In this document: piece after piece, positions 17,406-26,900 of the stretch
How the letters are laid out: each line of letters starts with the position of its first letter
How positions within the stretch are numbered: position 1 is the stretch's first letter
Source: HGM04593 sp045630965
Lineage (GTDB): Bacteria > Bacteroidota > Bacteroidia > Bacteroidales > Bacteroidaceae
Assembly: GCA_045630965.1 (NCBI GenBank)
Contig: JAZQTU010000025.1
Coordinates: forward strand, 1 to 55,992
Length of the DNA stretch: 55,992 bases
Reading direction: 5' to 3'
Translations under genes and position numbers: made by a program
The notes under the pieces: model-generated
Seen by the model: only the letters and a program-made list of their open reading frames with translations
Told to the model about the DNA's origin: nothing
Databases searched by the model: none

Positions 17406-18668
17406 ATGAAAGTATTAATGTTCGGTTGGGAGTTTCCTCCTCATATTTCAGGAGGACTCGGTACAGCAAGTTACGGACTGACAAAGGGCTTCGTTCAGCA
17501 GGGCGACGTCGAAATCAAGTTCTGTATCCCAAAACCATACGGTGATGAGGATAACAGTTTCCTCAGAATTGTAGCTATGAACTCTGTGCCTATCGTGTGG
17601 AAGGATGTCAACTACGATTATGTCAATTCACGTGTCGGCAATGTAATGACTCCCGAGGAGTATTACCGTTACAGAGAGCATATATACAGCGATTTCAGCC
17701 ACATGCACACCAATGACCTCGGTTGCATGGAGTTCGCAGGCGGTTATCCCGACAATCTTCACGAAGAGATAAACAACTACTCTATCATTGCAGGTGTTGT
17801 GGCACGTACCGAAGAGTTCGATATTATCCACTCACACGACTGGCTTACATACCCTGCAGGTATCCATGCAAAGCAGATATCTGGTAAAAAACTTGTAATC
17901 CACGTGCATGCTACCGACTTTGACCGCAGCCGCGGAAATGTCAACCCTACAGTGTACGCAATAGAGAAAAACGGTATGGACAATGCCGACCACATCTTCT
18001 GCGTGAGCGAGTTGACACGCCGTACTGTAATTGAAAAGTATCATCAGCATCCAAGCAAGGTTTCTACATTGCATAATGCTGTAACACCTCTTTCACAGGA
18101 TATCCTCGATATCGTTCCAAAGAAGATACCAGGTGAGAAGGTTGTGACTTTCTTGGGTCGTATAACCATGCAGAAGGGACCTGAATACTTTGTTGAGGCT
18201 GCAGCGCAGGTGCTCAAGAAGACAAAGAACATACGTTTCTGTATGGCAGGTAGTGGAGATATGATGAACGACATGATACGCCTTGTTGCTCAACGAGGTA
18301 TTTCGGACCGTTTCCACTTCCCCGGCTTCATGCGCGGACGACAGGTTTACGAGTGTCTCAAGGCCAGCGATGTATACATCATGCCTTCGGTAAGTGAGCC
18401 TTTCGGTATATCACCTCTTGAGGCGATGCAGTGCGATGTGCCTTCAATCATATCAAAGCAGTCGGGTTGTGCCGAAATTCTTGACAAGTGTATCAAGACC
18501 GACTATTGGGATATCAATGCCATGGCCGACGCTATCTATTCAATCTGTAATAACGAATCGCTTTACGAATACCTCAAGGTAGAGGGCCGTAAGGAGGTAG
18601 ACAGCATTACATGGGAAGATGTTGCGTTGAAGCTGCGCAGAATGTATGAGAAAGTATTGGGTTGGTAA
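17406..18668 (+). CDS. Glycosyltransferase GT4, probable glycogen synthase
   Basis: The 420-residue GT-B enzyme starts MKVLMFGWEFPPHISGGLGTA, where the GGLG loop binds the nucleotide-sugar phosphates. The C-terminal half holds TFLGRITMQKGPEYF and the E-x7-E motif in EPFGISPLEAMQ. Placement between a debranching enzyme and a GH57 glucan enzyme makes glucan chain elongation the best guess. The donor (UDP- or ADP-glucose) cannot be read from sequence. Cytosolic, no signal peptide. Confidence 0.85.
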   Translation: MKVLMFGWEFPPHISGGLGTASYGLTKGFVQQGDVEIKFCIPKPYGDEDNSFLRIVAMNSVPIVWKDVNYDYVNSRVGNVMTPEEYYRYREHIYSDFSHMHTNDLGCMEFAGGYPDNLHEEINNYSIIAGVVARTEEFDIIHSHDWLTYPAGIHAKQISGKKLVIHVHATDFDRSRGNVNPTVYAIEKNGMDNADHIFCVSELTRRTVIEKYHQHPSKVSTLHNAVTPLSQDILDIVPKKIPGEKVVTFLGRITMQKGPEYFVEAAAQVLKKTKNIRFCMAGSGDMMNDMIRLVAQRGISDRFHFPGFMRGRQVYECLKASDVYIMPSVSEPFGISPLEAMQCDVPSIISKQSGCAEILDKCIKTDYWDINAMADAIYSICNNESLYEYLKVEGRKEVDSITWEDVALKLRRMYEKVLGW

Positions 18669-18688
18669 TAATAAAAAGCATATAAGAT

Positions 18689-20080
18689 ATGAAAACAATT
18701 TGTTTCTATTTTGAATTACATCAAATCAGACAGTTGAAACGTTACCGTTTCTTCGATATCGGTACAGATCACTACTACTACGATGATTATGCCAATGAGA
18801 GCATGACATTTGAACTTGCCGAGAAGTCATACGTGCCGGCATTGCAGACACTTTTGGAGATGATACGTGAGAGCAACGGTGCTTTCAAGGTTGCATTGTC
18901 CGTTTCAGGTGTCGGTCTTGAGATGTTGGAACTTTATGCACCTCAGGTTATTGAGTTGTTGCACGAAATCAACAAGACAGGTTGCTGCGAATTCCTTTGC
19001 GAACCATATTCACACGGTCTTTCATCATTGGCATCAAAAGAGGTGTTCATGGAAGAGGTTATGCGTCAGAACCGCAAAATCAAGGAGTTGTTCGGCAAGA
19101 AACCTAAAGTATTGCGTAACTCAGGTCTTATCTATTCTGACGAGATTGGTGAAATGGCATCTCAGATGGGCTTCAAAGGTATGCTTTCAGAGGGTGCAAA
19201 ACATATCCTCGCATGGAAGAGCCCACACTTCGTGTATAACTGCTCACTCGCTTCAAATTTGAAGCTTCTGTTGCGCGACTATAAGCTCTCTGACGATATC
19301 TCATTACGTTTCTCTAATCCTGAATGGAGCGAGTATCCACTCTTTGCTGAGAAGTACATCGACTGGATTTCACAGTTCCCCGAGGAGGAGAATGTTATCA
19401 ATATCTTCATGAACCTTTCAGCCATTGGTATGGCACAGCCTTTGTCATCAAATATCCTTGACTTCATGAAGGCATTGCCAGCATGCGCAGCAGCCAAGGG
19501 CATCACATTCTCTACACCATCAGAGATTATCGACAACCACAAGTCAGTAGGTCCTCTTGAGGTACCATATCCTCTCTCATGGATGGACGAGGAACGCGAC
19601 GCAAGCTCATGGTTGGGTAACACATTGCAGCGTGAGGCATTCGACAAGTTGTACAGCGTAGCTGAGCGTATCATGCTCACCGACGACAAGAAGTTGAAGC
19701 AGGATTTCGACTACTTGCAGGCAGCTGAAAACCTCCGTTTCATGACAACAAAGCAGAACGGTATCATCACCGAGCGTTGCATTTATGAGTCTCCTTACGA
19801 TGCATTCACCAATTACATGAACATCCTTGGCGACTTCCTTGCACGCGTACGTGCACAGTACCCCGACATGGATAACGAGGAACTTGGCTCATTGCAGCAG
19901 ATGATCGACAACCAGGAGGTTGAGATTATCCAGCTCGAGGCCGAAGTAGAGCAGTTGAAAGCAAAGCTTGCAGCAAAGACAAAGAAGGCTGCAAAGAAAG
20001 AGGAGCCCGTTGCTGAGCCTGTAGTGGAAGAGAAACCTAAAAAGGTTGCAAAAAAGGCTGTAAAGAAGGCAAAAGCCTGA
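18689..20080 (+). CDS. GH57 alpha-glucan-active enzyme with basic C-terminal tail
   Basis: The 463-residue protein fits GH57 (alpha-amylase or glucan-transferase type). The first conserved region reads LHQIRQL rather than the common HQP. GCCEFLCEPYSHGLSS is the second, and MLSEGAKHIL holds the likely nucleophile E168. Residues about 395-430 form a coiled coil rich in Glu and Gln. The last 40 residues are Lys/Ala/Pro/Glu-rich with repeated KKAAKK-like blocks, resembling a histone H1-type or linker tail. No signal peptide. Third gene of the glucan operon, ended by a bidirectional hairpin. Confidence 0.85.
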   Translation: MKTICFYFELHQIRQLKRYRFFDIGTDHYYYDDYANESMTFELAEKSYVPALQTLLEMIRESNGAFKVALSVSGVGLEMLELYAPQVIELLHEINKTGCCEFLCEPYSHGLSSLASKEVFMEEVMRQNRKIKELFGKKPKVLRNSGLIYSDEIGEMASQMGFKGMLSEGAKHILAWKSPHFVYNCSLASNLKLLLRDYKLSDDISLRFSNPEWSEYPLFAEKYIDWISQFPEEENVINIFMNLSAIGMAQPLSSNILDFMKALPACAAAKGITFSTPSEIIDNHKSVGPLEVPYPLSWMDEERDASSWLGNTLQREAFDKLYSVAERIMLTDDKKLKQDFDYLQAAENLRFMTTKQNGIITERCIYESPYDAFTNYMNILGDFLARVRAQYPDMDNEELGSLQQMIDNQEVEIIQLEAEVEQLKAKLAAKTKKAAKKEEPVAEPVVEEKPKKVAKKAVKKAKA

Positions 20081-20092
20081 TTGCAGATATCC

Positions 20093-20135
20093 AATAAAAA
20101 CAATGGACATTTCAAAAATGTCCATTGTTTTTATT
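20093..20135. terminator. Bidirectional terminator between the GH57 and DUF4270 genes
   Basis: A perfect 18-bp stem (20093-20110 with 20118-20135) and 7-base loop. The stem ends in A-rich/T-rich arms so both strands gain a U-rich 3' arm. It separates convergent genes. Confidence 0.88.
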
Positions 20136-20146
20136 ATAATATGTTC

Positions 20147-21541
20147 TTAGTCGTTGAACTTGCTCGATATGATTTCTATCGGTATCTCATAGCTGTCGCC
20201 ACCACGAAGTCTTACACTCTTGATGTCTGTGTCGTGTGTAATCTTTACCACGCTGTTGTTGGAGTCGAGGGTTGTTTTAACAGGGATGAGTACAACCTTG
20301 TTCCAGTCGGGGTTCTTTGCTTCCCAGTCGGCATTCTCCTTTGTGCCCTGTGTGTATTCATCGTAACAGTGCTTCAACAGGTTGGCTATGTTGCTGAACT
20401 GGTATTCGTTTGTACTGCTTGTGAGTGTTGTCAGGTACGAAGTGGTGTTGTCGGGCAGGTCGTTCCTGAGGAAGAAACGGTACATATCTTTCTTCCTGAC
20501 CATCAATAGGGTGGTAGGTGGTGTGTTGATGCCGTTGTCCTCCTCGTTGTATCTTGTGAACACTATCTTTGCTGTGTTGATGGTATTGTTTGACTCTATG
20601 GCATCGATTATTGGCAATTCAACTTCTGTGAACAATCCTGCTGGTGTCTTTATGTATGTGTGCTCCCTGTTTTTCGCCAGTTCGTCAAGTCCGGTGTTGT
20701 CGAACTTGTTTGACTGCAGAACCTCTTTGCCTGAATAGAAGGGAGCTGACAGGTCCTGAATAGAATCGTTGCCGGAGCTGGTCTTTATCTTGCGCTGGAA
20801 GCCTATGTCAAGGCGGGCGCGGTAAATCTTGAGGATTGTGCCGTCACCGTGTGTGCACTTTACATATATGCCCTTGAAGATATTGTTGATGAAAACCTCT
20901 GAATTGGCATAGTACTCCTTGCCGTTCTCTCCGTAGAACTTGCTTATGAATCTGTTGCCGATGCTATCGGGGAGGTTTATCTCAATGTGTCTTGTGTAGT
21001 CGCCGTTGAGGATTGTATCGTGCAGGGTAAAGTCAATAGCGTTGAATGTCTTTGTTGCCAAGGGGCTCTTTTCAGCATCGTAGAAGAACTCCTCTGGGTC
21101 CAAATTGGTGTAATATGGCTTTCCTTCAACAAGTGTCTTGTCCAGCTCGTATACCTCACAAGCCATGGCGTTCAGTGAATCGCCGTAATACTCGCTTAAA
21201 TATAGTCTCAGCTTTGTGTATGTAGCAGTTCCACCTACGACACCCTCTTCAGGGAATATGAAATCCTCGGTACATCCGAACTGTGTGATGAAGCCTGAAT
21301 TGAAGATTGTACCGGTCTCCTCGTCGGTGTATTGTCCCAAGTATATGTCACTTGTATTTGCCAGTATCGAGTCATTTGCCATTATAGTGCGGCTGGTGGC
21401 TTTACAAGTGTCTGTACTTGTTATAATCTTGTCAATCTCGGGAACAATGGTGTCGCCGATAGTTCCTGTGGTGTCGTCGCAGGCAGTTGCTATGAGCAGG
21501 GCTGCTATGGTCAACAAAAGAGATGATAACTTTTTCATCAT
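20147..21541 (-). CDS. DUF4270 lipoprotein
   Basis: This 464-residue protein matches the Bacteroidota DUF4270 family by overall pattern: a lipoprotein signal ending ATACDD, then a long beta-rich domain with DIYLGQYTDEETGTI and GFITQF near the start. Function is unknown; lipidation suggests an envelope location. The frame extends to 21592, but the start at 21541 (or 21538) places the signal peptide correctly. It lies 90 bases behind the starch-synthase-domain gene on the same strand and may share its transcript, although a hairpin (21591-21625) sits in the gap. Confidence 0.82.
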   Translation of the reverse strand: MMKKLSSLLLTIAALLIATACDDTTGTIGDTIVPEIDKIITSTDTCKATSRTIMANDSILANTSDIYLGQYTDEETGTIFNSGFITQFGCTEDFIFPEEGVVGGTATYTKLRLYLSEYYGDSLNAMACEVYELDKTLVEGKPYYTNLDPEEFFYDAEKSPLATKTFNAIDFTLHDTILNGDYTRHIEINLPDSIGNRFISKFYGENGKEYYANSEVFINNIFKGIYVKCTHGDGTILKIYRARLDIGFQRKIKTSSGNDSIQDLSAPFYSGKEVLQSNKFDNTGLDELAKNREHTYIKTPAGLFTEVELPIIDAIESNNTINTAKIVFTRYNEEDNGINTPPTTLLMVRKKDMYRFFLRNDLPDNTTSYLTTLTSSTNEYQFSNIANLLKHCYDEYTQGTKENADWEAKNPDWNKVVLIPVKTTLDSNNSVVKITHDTDIKSVRLRGGDSYEIPIEIISSKFND

Positions 21542-21590
21542 TTTTTTTGTTAAGATTATCAAACAGGTGTTAAACCGTTTCTTATTTATC

Positions 21591-21625
21591 AATCAAGCAA
21601 CCCCACAGTGTGACGTTGCTTGATT
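21591..21625 (-). other. Inverted repeat between two minus-strand genes
   Basis: An 11-bp perfect stem (21591-21601 with 21615-21625) and 13-base loop lie 7 bases after the starch-synthase-domain stop. There is no T-tract on either strand, so attenuation or mRNA processing is as likely as termination. Confidence 0.5.
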
Positions 21626-21631
21626 AATTCT

Positions 21632-22441
21632 TTATCCAAGTAATGAGTTGTAGAAACCGTAGCAGCTGTTGCCGTTCTCTTCTGCGGAATCTTTGGTGAA
21701 TATCTGCTTGCCTAATGATTTGGCATATTCAATCAACTCTTCGGAAATGTTGTCTCCATTAATTGTGACGCCGTCGCAGTGTCTTATCGCAAGCTTCAGC
21801 AAATCGTTGCATGTTGTAGGTATCGGCATGCCTTCGAGTAAATCTTCGCTCATGTCCTTGCACAAAAGCTTTTGTGCAAATGATGCTTCAAATGGCTGCT
21901 TGAAATCATCGTCAAATAGTGAGAGTACAATCTTTGAATCGCAGAACGATGGCTCATCCTTGTATGCAGTTCTTATATACAACGGTACAAGGGCCGATAC
22001 CCAACCGCAGCAATGTATGATCTCGGGGCACCAACGCTGTTTCTTTACAGCCTCGATAACACCAAGGTTGAAGAATATTGTGCGCTCGTCGTTGTCGCTG
22101 TACTCATTTCCGTTTTCGTCGCTTATCAACAGACGGTTGTGGAAATAATCCTCATTGTCGATGAAATATACCTGCATTCTTGCCGACTGCAACGATGCAA
22201 CCTTTATTATCAGAGGGTGATCGGTGTCGTCGATTATCAGGTTCATTCCCGAAAGACGTATTACCTCGTGCAGATTGTTACGTCTTGTATTTATTGTTCC
22301 CCACAATGGAGTGAACATTCTTATCTCTTTGACTTTGTCCTGTATTCCCTGCAGCAGTTCCTGGCTTGCGGTAGCTAAAGGAGATGCCTGGACAAACGGT
22401 GTCATTTCCTGTGTGATAAATAAAATCTTTTCTGCTTCCAT
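21632..22441 (-). CDS. Starch/glycogen synthase N-terminal-domain protein (GT5-like, half length)
   Basis: The 269-residue product aligns by pattern with the N-terminal Rossmann half of GT5 glycogen synthases: ILFITQEMTPFVQASPLATASQELL at the start, FFNLGVIEAVKK, and EIIHCCGWVSALVPLYI, corresponding to the D-W-H-x-A region. The canonical K-x-G-G-L loop is replaced by QASPLA, and the C-terminal nucleotide-sugar-binding half is absent; the frame ends cleanly. It probably cannot act alone as a glucosyltransferase. It may be a regulatory or partner subunit of the GT4 synthase; that is inference. Promoter at 22476-22507. Confidence 0.75.
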   Translation of the reverse strand: MEAEKILFITQEMTPFVQASPLATASQELLQGIQDKVKEIRMFTPLWGTINTRRNNLHEVIRLSGMNLIIDDTDHPLIIKVASLQSARMQVYFIDNEDYFHNRLLISDENGNEYSDNDERTIFFNLGVIEAVKKQRWCPEIIHCCGWVSALVPLYIRTAYKDEPSFCDSKIVLSLFDDDFKQPFEASFAQKLLCKDMSEDLLEGMPIPTTCNDLLKLAIRHCDGVTINGDNISEELIEYAKSLGKQIFTKDSAEENGNSCYGFYNSLLG

Positions 22442-22475
22442 CTCTTCTGTTTACACGGGATTTCCCCATTTCTTG

Positions 22476-22507
22476 CAAAATTACAAAAAAAATGCCAAAT
22501 GGACAAA
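22476..22507 (-). promoter_or_regulatory. Promoter of the starch-synthase-domain gene
   Basis: On the minus strand TTTG (22507-22504), 20 bases, TAATTTTG (22483-22476), a full consensus match 35 bases before the start. Confidence 0.8.
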
Positions 22508-22741
22508 TAGTACTTCTGTTTTAAGTCATTTTATGACAAAATGTGAATGATTTTCACAGAATCACATGCTGTATCTTGCTTTTTGAACTCTTCTTAATCA
22601 CCCGGCTGTAAAATATTTTATTTTATTTGTTTCGTTTTGTGCTTATTTGTTTGTTACTTTGCATTCCGAAACGCAGGCAAGGGCTTTGACGGCGCTTGTA
22701 TTCTGCATCTTGATATTGAAAAACATCAAAATTTACCTGAA

Positions 22742-23593
22742 ATGAAGGTAGTTGCCACAAAAACAGAATTGAAATCGCTTTTGGACGAATATCGTGTCAA
22801 AGGAAAATCTATAGCTCTTGTCCCTACAATGGGTGCACTGCATCAGGGACATGCCTCTTTGGTCAAGCGCTCTGTCATGGAGAATGACATAACTGTAGTA
22901 AGTGTATTCGTCAATCCTACACAGTTCAATGACAAGAACGACCTCAAAAACTATCCGCGCACACTGGAGGCCGACTGCTGCCTGCTCGAAAAGGAGGGGG
23001 TAGACATCGTGTTTGCACCGGCTGTCGAGGAGATGTACCCCGAAGAGGATACACGTGTGTTTACATTTGCCCCACTTGATACTGTTATGGAGGGTGCATG
23101 CCGTCCGGGACATTTCAATGGTGTGGCACAGATTGTAAGCAAGCTCTTCTACGCTGTTGAGCCGCACAAGGCGTATTTCGGTGAAAAGGATTTCCAGCAG
23201 CTTGCAATCATCCGTGAAATGGTACGTCAGCTGGATATCGATGTGGATATCGTCGGTTGTCCAATCGTCCGTGAATGTGATGGCCTGGCTATGAGTAGTC
23301 GCAATACACTTCTGTCCAAAGAGGAGAGAGGACGTGCGCTTGCGATATCCCGAACACTGTTCAGCAGTCTTGAATATGCCAAGGCGAATACTCTGGCAGC
23401 CACCCGCGCGTTTGTTGAGTCCGAAATAAACAATGTACCGGGGCTCGACCTCGAATATTATCAGATTGTAGACGGAAATACGTTGCAGGAGATTGCGGAG
23501 TGGGGTAACAGTGATTACGTTGTAGGTTGTATTGCACTTTTCTGTGGCAAGGTGCGTCTGATTGATAACATTGTATATAAGGAGAATAAATAA
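22742..23593 (+). CDS. panC: Pantothenate synthetase
   Basis: PanC joins pantoate and beta-alanine with ATP to give pantothenate. The 283-residue protein carries PTMGALHQGHASLV (nucleotide-binding HxGH), VFVNPTQFNDKNDL, YFGEKDFQQL and the MSSRNTLLS loop. The frame is open from 22637, but the ATG at 22742 gives the normal length and N-terminus. A possible TTACTTTG -7 box at 22654-22661 lies inside the longer frame and favours the short form. panD follows after 3 bases. Confidence 0.96.
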   Translation: MKVVATKTELKSLLDEYRVKGKSIALVPTMGALHQGHASLVKRSVMENDITVVSVFVNPTQFNDKNDLKNYPRTLEADCCLLEKEGVDIVFAPAVEEMYPEEDTRVFTFAPLDTVMEGACRPGHFNGVAQIVSKLFYAVEPHKAYFGEKDFQQLAIIREMVRQLDIDVDIVGCPIVRECDGLAMSSRNTLLSKEERGRALAISRTLFSSLEYAKANTLAATRAFVESEINNVPGLDLEYYQIVDGNTLQEIAEWGNSDYVVGCIALFCGKVRLIDNIVYKENK

Positions 23594-23596
23594 GAT

Positions 23597-23941
23597 ATGT
23601 TGTTACAGGTATTGAAATCCAAAATCCATTGTGCTACGGTTACTGAAGCCAATCTTCAGTATATGGGCAGCATTACTATCGACGAGACTCTTATGGAGGC
23701 TTGTGGTATGATAGAGGGCGAAATGGTACATGTAGTGAATAATAGTAACGGTGAGCGCATTGTTACATATATTATAAAAGGAGAACGTGACTCCGGAGTC
23801 ATATGTCTTAACGGCGCAGCTGCGCATAAGTTCCAGCCCGGTGATGTGGTTATAATAATGGCTTATGCAATAATGACTCCCGAAGAGGCTCATTCATTCA
23901 GCCCCAAGGTCATAATTCCTGACAAGCATAACAGAATCTGA
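23597..23941 (+). CDS. panD: Aspartate 1-decarboxylase precursor
   Basis: PanD makes beta-alanine, the other substrate of PanC. The 114-residue precursor has the self-cleavage site G24-S25 within YMGSITID, where Ser25 becomes the pyruvoyl group, and conserved NGAAAHKFQPGDVVIIM. Length is typical. Directly behind panC; the unit ends at the hairpin at 23958-23998. Confidence 0.96.
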   Translation: MLLQVLKSKIHCATVTEANLQYMGSITIDETLMEACGMIEGEMVHVVNNSNGERIVTYIIKGERDSGVICLNGAAAHKFQPGDVVIIMAYAIMTPEEAHSFSPKVIIPDKHNRI

Positions 23942-23957
23942 TTGTAATATTGATATG

Positions 23958-23998
23958 ACAAAAAATAAGGATGAGCATCACTCATCCTTATTTTTTGT
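23958..23998. terminator. Bidirectional terminator between panD and tamB
   Basis: A perfect 18-bp stem (23958-23975 with 23981-23998) and 5-base loop. The tamB stop codon lies in the loop and stem, so the hairpin also encodes the last residues of TamB. Confidence 0.9.
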
Positions 23999-26900
23999 AC
24001 TTTTCTTCTTTTTATCACTCTTTTTCCACCATATCCACTTGTTGAAATCGTGACGCAACATTATGCCGGCGCCCTGGGTGGTGAGGTTGGTCTTTGAGAA
24101 GTAGCGGTCGTTTGTCTTGCTGTATGCCTTGAGGCTTACAGTTCCTTTTTTGTTAAGCAACCACTGCAACTCGAAATCGCCGATGAAGTTTCTGTTTGCA
24201 ACAGGGTTTTCGCGGTATCCGAGGTTGCCGTTTATCAGCAGGCGGTCGTTCAGCAGGCGTCCTTCGAGCATTCCTTCAACCTCCATGTTGTTCCAGCCTC
24301 TTTCGCTTGTAGAAATGTTACCCGAAATATTCCAGTTTCCGTTGTCTATGATCTGTCCAAGCATGTTGTTCAGCTGTCCCGACAGGGTGTTTGATATCAA
24401 CGACTCAACGGCTGTAGTGCTCTGTGTGTTTGTCGCAAGAGTGTTGTTGTGGTCATATGTGTAGAACTTACCTATGCTGAGCAGGTAAATGAACTGCATG
24501 TTCTTCTGTTCGGGGGTGCTTGTTGCACTTGCAAGCATCTCCTTCTCCTCTTCACTGCCTTCGGGCAATTCAAGGTCAAAGTTGAGAATTGGTGATTCAA
24601 GTGTTCCTGTTATTCCAAGCAGGCAGTTGACCTTTACGCTCTTTCTGTTTGTCACTTCAGTGGTGAGTGCGCTGAGCGATGCTGACGGTACAAGGTATTT
24701 CGCCTTTATGTCAAGGTTGGCGTCGTAGGGGTTGCCGTTGAAATGCAGTAAACTTCCTTTGGAAATGCTGAATTCCTTGGTGAAAATATCCTGTATCGTT
24801 ATCTTGTACGCACCTCGGTCCAAATCTATGTTGCCCTTGAGTGAAAAACCGTCTTTTTCGTCATAGACGGCATTTACTGTTCCATTTCCGTATATGTCAA
24901 TGTAGTCGTCGCTCTTCAGGTTGGTATACACTTTTATTCCCAATCCTTCGTTTGCGTCTATTAGGAAGTCGAGGTTAAGCTTGCTCTCAAGGTCCTGCTG
25001 TGTTTTACTGTGTTCGTTTATGGTGTTGTCGTCCTTGTTCTTCTTGTTGCTGTCAATGAATGTCACAAAGCTGTTGTCACGTACGCTTCCCGAGCTGCTT
25101 GCATTGTAAACTATACGTGAGTTCGGTCCATTACTTATTTCTGCCTTCAGGAACAGTCCTTTTGCGTTGGCCTTCAGGTTTGCGTCTCCTGTGGCGTAAA
25201 CTGTTCCATAAATGGGCAACTCGTCAAAATTGTGGGTGTCATAGACAAGTATGTTCTCAGTCTTTGCGCTCAGGTCGCAGGACCATTTTCCCATGTTCTG
25301 GTGTGTGACATTTCCGCTCAGCCATCCTTTGTTGCCGTGCTTGTCGGTTACAAGGGCGTTGTCAAAGCTGAGTTTTCCTCTTGTAAAGCGAAGAGTGTCG
25401 CCATGGAATGTGTATCTTACTTTTGTCGGGTTTATACGTGCACCGCAATTCAAGGCGATAGCTCCTGTCATGTCAATGGCTCTCCACTTACCATGTATAT
25501 TGACTTTGCCGCTTCCCGTACCTGTAATGTCCGACATGAATGATCTTGTCATCTTGTTGATGAATGACGCATTAAGCTCATCTGCGTCAATACCAATATG
25601 TATGGTGTCGTTGGCCTGTGAAAGTATACCGTTTACTTTTGAAATCTTTCCGTGGTCGTTGAGAATGTCTGCGTTGAGGAAAATGGACTTGTCGCTGTTG
25701 CGCCAGCCGATATTCAGGTCGGCTTTTCCAAGATATCCGTTGTCTATCTTGAAACTGTCAACATCAAATCTTCCGCTTACATCGGGCGCGGACAGTAGGG
25801 CAGATGCATATGCTGCTCCTGTTGCGTTGCCATTGAACTTGAGAATCCTGAATTTTACCAAATCAAGTATGGTGGATACTTCAAAGTTGCGGACTTTGAC
25901 GTTCAGTATGTCGTTTGAACTTTTGCCTACAACGCCATCCAGTCGCAGATGCTGCGTGTTATTGTACAGACAAAGTCCATTGATGTCAATCTTGTCCATG
26001 TTGCCACAAACGTTGCCACCTGAAATGTACCAAATGCTGTCGTTGTGTACTATGCTGTCCGGCTGTACGTTGGCATTCATGAAAAGATTCTTTGCAGAAT
26101 CTCTCTCTATTGTCGCTTCCATGCGCAGGATGCCGCTCTTTCTCCTTTTTGTCTTGTTGTCTTTCCAGACAAGCAGGTTTAGGATCGTGTCATTGAACAT
26201 CATGCAGCTCATGTCTATTTTCAACTCATTTCCGTCGCTTTTCTTTTCGGGCTTTATGATGAATGATTCAAGAACCATGGAACGGTTTGTCGATTTGCCA
26301 TTGAAACCAATGCTCCTGTATTTGCTTTTCTTTATATTGACGTCGTTCAGCGCTGTATTTATTGTGAACATGTCGTTATTGTCGTTGCATACTCCATTAA
26401 CGAAGGATTCACCGTTTATCACGACAGGCAGCTTCAGTACGTGGCTTACAAAATGGCTGTCCTTGAGGTCGCAATTGAATATGTAGTTGCTGCTGTAGCT
26501 CTTTGTGGTGTCGATGTCTGCAACAAGTGATGGTATGTGCTTGAGCGTCTGTCTGTATATGCTGTTTATGATAGATTTATAATTGAAATCGCCGACAATG
26601 CTGCAGTCCATGAAGTCTGAATTCAGTATGACGAGCCTCTGCTCTTCGTTGCGTGTGTCGCAGAAATGTAGATTGCGTACAATGCTTGTCTTTTCGCTGT
26701 CGCTGTATTTCAGGTTTTGTACCTTGGCGTTGAAAAGGCTGCTGCTGTCGGCCATGTTGAATTCTCCGTCAAAATTGAATGAGAATGTTCCCTTTTCTTT
26801 CCAGTTCAAACCAATGTTGTGTGGTGTTATGGAATCGATATCAAGTGACATTACAGCTCTGTGCTCATTGTTGTAGTTGTAATCAATGTTCATGCGTGCT

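Noticed and set aside
25251..26486. 411-codon plus-strand open frame inside tamB
   Set aside because: Opposite-strand shadow of tamB. The product is Ser/Leu/Pro/Met-rich with no domain, as expected from antisense of a beta-repeat protein. The same applies to 26997-27689 and 27924-28475.
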